A stretch of 10,245 nt of DNA. Origin: Mycoplasmatota bacterium (GTDB lineage Bacteria > Bacillota_I > Bacilli_A > RF39 > UBA660). The stretch spans positions 1 to 10,245 of the forward strand of contig JAAZHK010000053.1 in NCBI GenBank assembly GCA_012510745.1, in the 5' to 3' direction. Both the position numbers and the translations under genes were made by a program. Positions within the stretch are counted from its first letter, which is position 1, and each line of letters begins with the position of its first letter. Positions 5,995 to 10,245 of the stretch are shown here, piece by piece. A model generated the notes under the pieces. It was not told where the DNA came from. It saw nothing but the letters and a program-made list of their open reading frames with translations, and made no database searches.

Positions 5995-7944
5995 ATGAAA
6001 TTCTTAAAATTTATCTTTTTTTTAATTCTAGGATTATTCGGGTGTTTAATAATTTTTTGGATTAGCGCTAATATATATGCTAAAATTTCTCCAAAAATAG
6101 CAATTAGTGGGGCAAATAATTTGGCTATTTATGATGTAAATAAAGATCTTGTATTTTCTGGTAATGTTAATAAAGATTGGATTAATTTAGATAAGGTTTC
6201 TAAAAATGTTATAAAAGCTACTATTGCTAGTGAAGATAAAAACTTTTACAAACATTCGGGGTTTGATTTTTTAAGAATTATTAAGTCTTTAATAATTAAT
6301 ATCATGTCAAAAGATAATGTTCAAGGTGCCTCAACAATTTCACAACAATACGCAAGAAATCTTTTCTTAGATTTTGATAAAACTTGGAAAAGAAAATGGA
6401 AAGAAATGTGGGTTGCTATTAAATTAGAAAACCATTATTCTAAAAATGAAATATTAGAAGGTTATTTAAACACAATAAATTATGGTCATGGAATCTTTGG
6501 AATAGAGAAAGCTAGTAAATATTATTTTAATAAAAGTGCAAAAGATTTAACATTGGCTGAGGCAAGTATTTTAGTTGGAATTCCAAAATCTCCTTCTAAT
6601 TATTCTCCTATTATCAATTATGAGGCTGCTAAAGAAAGACAGTTATTAGTATTAAATATGATGGAAAAGAATAATCTTATTGATAAAATAGAAAAAGAAA
6701 AGGTATATAATACTACTTTAGAGTTTCATGGTGAAAATACTAAATATGATACTAAAATGATTATGTATTATCAAGATGCAGTTATTAAAGAATTAAAAAG
6801 TATTAGTACAATTCCAGAATCCTATATAGAAACAGGAGGATTAAAAATTTATACAAATTTTAATATTGATTATCAAAAAAAGTTAGAAGAAAGTGCAAAT
6901 AATAATTTAGATGATAATAAAGATTTACAAGTTGCAGGAGTTGTTATGGAACCTCATACTGGAAAGATTTTTGCTATATTAGGAGGAAAAGATTATTATC
7001 AATCTCAATTTAATCGTGCTATAGCATCTAAAAGGCAAGTAGGCTCAACAATGAAACCATTTTTATATTATGCTGCTTTGGAAAACGGTTTTACTGCTAG
7101 TACTTCTTTTTTAAGTGAAAAAACCACCTTCGCTTTTGGTGAGCAAACTTATTCCCCAAAAAATGCTGGTAATATATATGGTAATAAGGCAGTTTCTTTA
7201 GCAGCTGCTATATCATATTCTGAAAATATCTTTGCTGTTAAAACGCATCTTTTTTTAGGAGAAGAAACTCTATTGGAAATTGCCAAAAGAGTTGGAATTA
7301 AAGAAGTTTTAGATCCCGTTGTTTCGTTACCTTTAGGAACTGTTGAAATAAATATTATTGATTTAACAACCGGGTATGCTACTTTAGCCAATGGAGGATA
7401 TAAAGTTTCACCTCATTTTATTGAAAAAGTTGAAGATAGTGAGGGCAATATTTTATACCAATTCAAATATAGCGAAGATTTAGTTTTAAATACCAGTTTA
7501 ACTTTTATTTTAAACGAATTATTAACAACCACTTATGATTCTTTATTTATAGATTATAATTATCCTACAACCATAAGCGTTGCTCCTAAAATGACAAAAA
7601 AATATGCTGTTAAATCCGGGTCAACAACGACTGATAACTGGAATATCGGTTATAATAAAGAACTTTTGGTATCTATATGGGTGGGATATGATGATAATCG
7701 TGAAATTGAATCCGGAAATTTTTATTATGCTAAAAATATTTGGATAGACACGATTGAAGCTTGTTTAAAAGGACATGAAAACTTTTGGTATGATATTCCT
7801 AATAATGTAGTTGGGGTTTTTATTGATCCTATTAATGGTGCTTTAGCTAATGAGGCAACACAAAAAAAGAAACTTATGTACTATATAAAAGGTACACAGC
7901 CTACTTCTTATGAGCCTGTTTTTAAAGAATCTACTGGGGAATAA
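5995..7944 (+). CDS. Class A penicillin-binding protein (transglycosylase/transpeptidase), 649 aa
   Basis: Bifunctional cell-wall enzyme: polymerises lipid II glycan strands and cross-links the peptides outside the membrane. From Met5995: one N-terminal membrane helix (about 2-30), then the GT51 transglycosylase domain with ASEDKNFYKHSG (catalytic Glu80), GASTISQQYARN (111-122) and the EGYLNTINYGHGIFGIEKASKYYF block (about 155-178). The transpeptidase domain has STMK (351-354, acylated Ser351), SEN (409-411) and KSGST (540-544). All catalytic residues are present. An in-frame ATG at 5941 would add 18 hydrophobic residues but has a poor ribosome site; AGGTGA at 5985-5990 supports 5995. The C-terminus ends soon after the transpeptidase domain, with no PASTA or fibronectin repeats. 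Its 3' end overlaps pduL by 14 bases. Whether it is a vegetative or sporulation PBP cannot be told. Confidence 0.94.
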   Translation: MKFLKFIFFLILGLFGCLIIFWISANIYAKISPKIAISGANNLAIYDVNKDLVFSGNVNKDWINLDKVSKNVIKATIASEDKNFYKHSGFDFLRIIKSLIINIMSKDNVQGASTISQQYARNLFLDFDKTWKRKWKEMWVAIKLENHYSKNEILEGYLNTINYGHGIFGIEKASKYYFNKSAKDLTLAEASILVGIPKSPSNYSPIINYEAAKERQLLVLNMMEKNNLIDKIEKEKVYNTTLEFHGENTKYDTKMIMYYQDAVIKELKSISTIPESYIETGGLKIYTNFNIDYQKKLEESANNNLDDNKDLQVAGVVMEPHTGKIFAILGGKDYYQSQFNRAIASKRQVGSTMKPFLYYAALENGFTASTSFLSEKTTFAFGEQTYSPKNAGNIYGNKAVSLAAAISYSENIFAVKTHLFLGEETLLEIAKRVGIKEVLDPVVSLPLGTVEINIIDLTTGYATLANGGYKVSPHFIEKVEDSEGNILYQFKYSEDLVLNTSLTFILNELLTTTYDSLFIDYNYPTTISVAPKMTKKYAVKSGSTTTDNWNIGYNKELLVSIWVGYDDNREIESGNFYYAKNIWIDTIEACLKGHENFWYDIPNNVVGVFIDPINGALANEATQKKKLMYYIKGTQPTSYEPVFKESTGE

Positions 7945-8482
7945 TTTCTAATTCCTCACCATTTGTTAAATTATATATTTTAGCATCATCTTGATCAAGA
8001 TGAAGCTCCTTGATATAGTGTTTGTCTCTTTTTATTTTTATATTATCAATAATTTGATTATCTTTAGTCAAAGCTTTTATTTCATCGACTCTGATACTAG
8101 GTAATTCTTTTAAACCTAGGTGTATATGTCTTTCGGATATAATAGCACATTTCTTTGTAATTTGACCATTTGGTCCAATAATTGTTATTGCTTCAGCATC
8201 TTTTAAATTACCAGATGATCTTACAGGTGGGTTAATACCTAAATAATTAGCATCGCTTCTTAACAATTCTACTTGGGTATAACTTCTAAATGGTCCAACT
8301 ACTCTAACTTTTTCTATTATTTTATTATTATTTTTTATATTAACTTTTAACGTTGATGCAAATTCTCCTGGTTGTATTAAATTTCTTTTTTTTTCTAATT
8401 TAGTTTTAGAGCCAAAAATAATTTTAAAATCTTTTTTAGTTAAATGAATATGTCTATTTGATATACCTAATTTTATTTTCAT
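7931..8482 (-). CDS. pduL: PduL-type phosphate acyltransferase (phosphotransacylase), 183 aa
   Basis: Transfers acyl groups between coenzyme A and phosphate (propanoyl- or acetyl-CoA to the acyl phosphate), feeding an acetate/propionate kinase to make ATP. It belongs to the PTAC zinc family, unrelated to classical Pta. Visible marks: GISNRHIHL (6-14), GPFRSYTQVELLRSDA (63-78), PPVRSSG (85-91), a second SERHIHLG (117-123) and HLDQDDA (161-167); the paired His in both RHIH motifs, Glu72 and His161 are the likely metal ligands. There is no N-terminal encapsulation extension: the conserved core begins at residue 5, which suggests a cytosolic enzyme. No microcompartment, ackA or propanediol genes are in view, so a role in acetate fermentation in place of Pta is plausible. 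The ATG at 8482 follows AAAGGAG. It diverges from gerQ. Confidence 0.92.
   Translation of the reverse strand: MKIKLGISNRHIHLTKKDFKIIFGSKTKLEKKRNLIQPGEFASTLKVNIKNNNKIIEKVRVVGPFRSYTQVELLRSDANYLGINPPVRSSGNLKDAEAITIIGPNGQITKKCAIISERHIHLGLKELPSIRVDEIKALTKDNQIIDNIKIKRDKHYIKELHLDQDDAKIYNLTNGEELEIIPQ
7935..7958. other. Hairpin across the convergent PBP/pduL 3' ends
   Basis: TGGGGAAT (7935-7942) pairs with ATTCCTCA (7951-7958), with one G-T wobble and an 8-base loop; the PBP stop codon begins in the stem and ends in the loop. No T-run follows directly on either strand, so it is a possible 3'-end stabiliser or weak terminator and not a canonical one. Confidence 0.4.
7986..8003. repeat. 18-bp perfect palindrome inside the pduL 3' coding end
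   Basis: TCATCTTGATCAAGATGA reads the same on both strands and, after one mismatch on each side, is flanked by AGC/GCT (7982-7984, 8005-8007). It encodes part of the conserved HLDQDDA motif and lies about 40 bases past the PBP stop codon. Confidence 0.6.
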
Positions 8483-8496
8483 ATTATCTCCTTTTA

Positions 8497-8525
8497 GTTA
8501 TATAATTTATGATTACTCATATATT
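8497..8525 (+). promoter_or_regulatory. Candidate promoter region of gerQ (sigma-E-like)
   Basis: CATATATT (8518-8525) resembles the sigma-E -10 CATACA-T and follows GTTATAT (8497-8503) by 14 bases. A sigma-A-like TATAAT at 8501-8506 overlaps it but lacks a good -35. In such AT-rich DNA either match could be chance; the mother-cell role of GerQ makes the sigma-E reading attractive. Confidence 0.35.
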
Positions 8526-8545
8526 TTAAGGAAAGGAGTAAATAT

Positions 8546-8851
8546 ATGAATAATAATTATCATCCTGGTGAATTATTTCAAAATCCTTTGAATAACTCTT
8601 TACCTTTAGGTAATGTTAATCAACCTAATAATCAACTTTATATTCAGAATTTTATTAGAAAAAACAAAGGTAAAACAGCTACTTTTCATTTGTCTTTTCC
8701 TGATTCTATTGAATGGAGAGATAGAGTTTTCGCAGGAGTTATTGAAGAGGTAGGCAATGATTTTGTTTTAATTAATGAAAAAGGGAATCATCATTTATTA
8801 TGGTCTATATATATAGATTATGTTGAGTTTCATGATAAGCCTAATTATTAA
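8546..8851 (+). CDS. gerQ: Spore coat protein GerQ (short form), 101 aa
   Basis: GerQ is a mother-cell-made spore coat/cortex-surface protein that in B. subtilis is needed to place the cortex hydrolase CwlJ for germination. The conserved C-terminal domain is clear: LYIQNFIRKNKGKTATFHLSF (31-51), EWRDRVFAGVIEEVGNDFVLINEK (56-79) and LLWSIYIDYVEF (84-95). The N-terminal part (1-30) is Asn/Gln/Pro-rich and short; B. subtilis GerQ has about 181 residues. The first lysine here is Lys39, so the N-terminal lysines that I recall being cross-linked by transglutaminase in B. subtilis are absent. GAAAGGAG is 7 bases before ATG 8546. The gene diverges from pduL, and no cwlJ is in the window. The family call rests on the core domain only. 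Confidence 0.88.
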   Translation: MNNNYHPGELFQNPLNNSLPLGNVNQPNNQLYIQNFIRKNKGKTATFHLSFPDSIEWRDRVFAGVIEEVGNDFVLINEKGNHHLLWSIYIDYVEFHDKPNY

Positions 8852-8863
8852 AAGGTCTCTTAT

Positions 8864-8889
8864 ATAATAACATATTTATTATTCTTTTT
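8864..8889 (+). terminator. Weak candidate terminator after gerQ
   Basis: A 7-bp all-AT stem, ATAATAA/TTATTAT (8864-8870 and 8876-8882), with a 5-base loop, followed by TCTTTTT. The shape is right but the stem has no G-C pair. Confidence 0.35.
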
Positions 8890-8901
8890 CTATAATCTAT
8901 C

Positions 8902-8930
8902 TTGTATATTAAATTTCTAAATGATATAAT
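8902..8930 (+). promoter_or_regulatory. Sigma-A promoter of the lemA-like gene
   Basis: TTGTAT (8902-8907), a 17-base spacer, then a perfect TATAAT (8925-8930) with an extended TG at 8922-8923. The predicted start is near 8937, just before the AGAGGTGG ribosome site. Confidence 0.78.
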
Positions 8931-8953
8931 TAATTTATACTAGAGGTGGTTAT

Positions 8954-9484
8954 ATGATTTATTTTATTGCTATTGTTGTTATAATTGCTATACTGTTAAT
9001 TATCTTTATTTCTATTGATAATCATTTTAAAACACTATTAATTAAAATAAATGCAGCTTTTCTTAATTGTACTAATTCGTTAAGTAGAAAAAAAGATTTA
9101 GTATTAAAAATAATTGAACAATTAGATAACAAAGAAAAAGAAAAGGTATTAAACATTAAATCTTCTTTAGAGAAATATGAGGATTTATTTGATTTTTATT
9201 CTAAACTAGAAAAATCTTCTTTTGATATTAACAATATTTTAGAATCACACCCATCTTATAACGAGAATCATAAGCTAAATGATTTACTAATTGATTTATC
9301 TGATATTCAAGATGAATTAGATGCTGATAACAATTATTATAATGATAATGTCATTATATATAATAATTTAGTTAAATCTTTTCCTAGTAATATTGTATCT
9401 TTAATTAAAAAATATAAAAACAAATGTATATTTGAAAAAATTAAAATGGAAAAATATAAAATATTAAAAGAGGATAATCAATAA
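8954..9484 (+). CDS. LemA-family membrane protein, 176 aa
   Basis: LemA proteins are small, one-helix membrane proteins with an alpha-helical bundle; their function is not well defined. An N-terminal hydrophobic helix spans 2-20, followed by LIKINAAFLNCTNSLSRKKDLVLKII (29-54), which matches the family's first-helix pattern of a conserved basic patch before D-L-(I/V). The best match is near the C-terminus: DIQDELDADNNYYNDNVIIYNNLVKSFPSNIV (117-148), equivalent to the usual R-x-Y-N-D-x-V-x-x-Y-N-x-x-x-x-x-F-P. The middle is diverged and the N-terminal tyrosine motif is missing, so this is a remote member. ATG 8954 follows AGAGGTGG by 5 bases. It has its own promoter and shares a bidirectional terminator with the convergent symporter gene, overlapping it by 7 bases. 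Confidence 0.8.
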   Translation: MIYFIAIVVIIAILLIIFISIDNHFKTLLIKINAAFLNCTNSLSRKKDLVLKIIEQLDNKEKEKVLNIKSSLEKYEDLFDFYSKLEKSSFDINNILESHPSYNENHKLNDLLIDLSDIQDELDADNNYYNDNVIIYNNLVKSFPSNIVSLIKKYKNKCIFEKIKMEKYKILKEDNQ

Positions 9485-9498
9485 TCCTTTTTTATTTT
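9466..9498. terminator. Bidirectional terminator holding both stop codons of the convergent pair
   Basis: The stem AGGAT/ATCCT (9471-9475 and 9484-9488) is extended by a G-T wobble and A-T pairs to AAAAG/TTTTT (9466-9470 and 9489-9493), with an 8-base loop at 9476-9483. The plus strand runs into TTTTTTATTTT and the minus strand into TCTTTT. The lemA TAA (9482-9484) and the symporter TGA (9480-9478) lie in the loop or at its edge. Confidence 0.65.
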
Positions 9499-10245
9499 AT
9501 GATTTAATTTATTAATAGCATAGATGTTTATCAACCCAAGTAATCCTACAAAGATATCTACAATATTCCATAAAAATAATGAATTGGCTATAGCTCCATA
9601 TATTACTAACATTATTGTTATTATTTTTAACAGAATTATCCACCAGGTTGATATATTCCAACAAATATACTTTAAACTACTCTCACCATAATAATAGCAT
9701 GCTATGATAGTGGAAAAACTAAAAACTAAGGTAATTAGAATGAGAATATATTCACCATGTTGACCAAAATGATAATTAAAAGCATAATTAGCTATTTCAA
9801 TACCATTAATATTATTAATGATTAAGTTACCATAATTAGTCGTCAAAATAATTATAGCTGTAATTGTACATATTATTAAACTTATAAAATAAGTACCAAA
9901 TATTTGACCATATCCTTGCTGTTTAGCATTATTACTTTTACTACTAGCAACAGCAATTGCAGCAGCACCAATACCCGCTTCATTAGAAAAAATACCTCTT
10001 TCAATACCTATTATTAATATTGGAATAAAACTATTAAAAAGACAGTTCAAATTTAAGCCTTCTTTTATAATATTTAATATAATATTAGGAATAATTTCAA
10101 TATTATTGATAACAACTATTAAACCCAATATTATATAACTAATAGTCATTAAAGGAGTCAGAAAAAGAGTAATTAAAGATATTTCTTTTATTCCTTTGAT
10201 AATAATTAGAAAAGTTAAAACAGCTATTATAATACCTATTACTAA
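9478..10245 (-). CDS. Alanine/glycine:sodium symporter (AGCS family), C-terminal 255 aa, cut by window edge
   Basis: Membrane transporter that imports alanine or glycine with Na+. The frame is open through the right edge at 10245; the Met at 10149 is internal, because the 32 codons upstream of it continue family sequence (GIIIAVLTFLIIIKGIKEIS). The signature RGIFSNEAGIGAAAIAVASS lies at 9999-9940, followed by QQGYGQIFGTYFISLIICTITAIIIL, the family's pre-C-terminal helices, FSFSTIIACYYYGE (about 9720-9680) and LWNIVDIFVGLLGLINI near the end. Several hydrophobic helices are visible. The C-terminal cytosolic tail is short (NKLNHKIKKDY). The stop TGA overlaps the end of lemA. Substrate choice between alanine and glycine cannot be read from this part. 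Confidence 0.92.
   Translation of the reverse strand, partial: LVIGIIIAVLTFLIIIKGIKEISLITLFLTPLMTISYIILGLIVVINNIEIIPNIILNIIKEGLNLNCLFNSFIPILIIGIERGIFSNEAGIGAAAIAVASSKSNNAKQQGYGQIFGTYFISLIICTITAIIILTTNYGNLIINNINGIEIANYAFNYHFGQHGEYILILITLVFSFSTIIACYYYGESSLKYICWNISTWWIILLKIITIMLVIYGAIANSLFLWNIVDIFVGLLGLINIYAINKLNHKIKKDY

Noticed and set aside
7149..7391. 80-codon minus-strand frame inside the penicillin-binding protein gene
   Set aside because: Antisense shadow of the transpeptidase domain.

Overview
The window looks like chromosome from a very AT-rich, low-GC, spore-forming Firmicute (Bacilli/Erysipelotrichia-like, perhaps an uncultured gut lineage). The evidence is an RNA polymerase delta subunit (rpoE), two sporulation genes (spoIIR, gerQ), strong GGAGG/AGGTG ribosome binding sites and heavily A/T-ending codons. 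TGA is used as a stop (mntP, the symporter) and Trp is TGG, so this is the standard bacterial code and not the Mycoplasma code. I see no phage, transposon, CRISPR, tRNA or rRNA, and no gene-free stretch over 300 bases.

Left block, all on the minus strand (about 5870 down to 1). rpoE has its own sigma-A promoter. A probable terminator overlaps the end of rpoE and is followed at once by an extended -10 promoter for prfA-prmC-spoIIR-mntP. This run joins translation termination (RF1 and the enzyme that methylates its GGQ loop) to the sporulation signal SpoIIR and a manganese exporter of the MntP/YwlD type. As I recall it, the order resembles the B. subtilis prfA-prmC-...-spoIIR-...-ywlD region, with fbaA and rpoE also not far away. 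Next come an unrecognised 522-residue single-pass membrane protein with its own promoter and a clear terminator, and then the first 182 codons of a class II fructose-bisphosphate aldolase, also with its own promoter.

Right block. A class A penicillin-binding protein (+) runs into a PduL-type phosphate acyltransferase (-), their 3' ends overlapping by 14 bases. gerQ (+) diverges from pduL. A LemA-family membrane protein (+) with a good sigma-A promoter converges on the C-terminal part of an alanine/glycine:sodium symporter (-), overlapping by 7 bases. The two stop codons of that pair sit in the loop of one bidirectional terminator.

The most interesting observations are about expression signals. 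spoIIR has no ATG, GTG or TTG where its conserved signal peptide begins and probably starts at ATT. Both spoIIR and mntP have inverted repeats that would hide their ribosome binding sites just downstream of the preceding stop codon, which suggests translational coupling along prmC-spoIIR-mntP. Terminators and hairpins are repeatedly built into coding ends. No clear new multi-gene system is visible; the only gene without a recognisable family is the 522-residue membrane protein.
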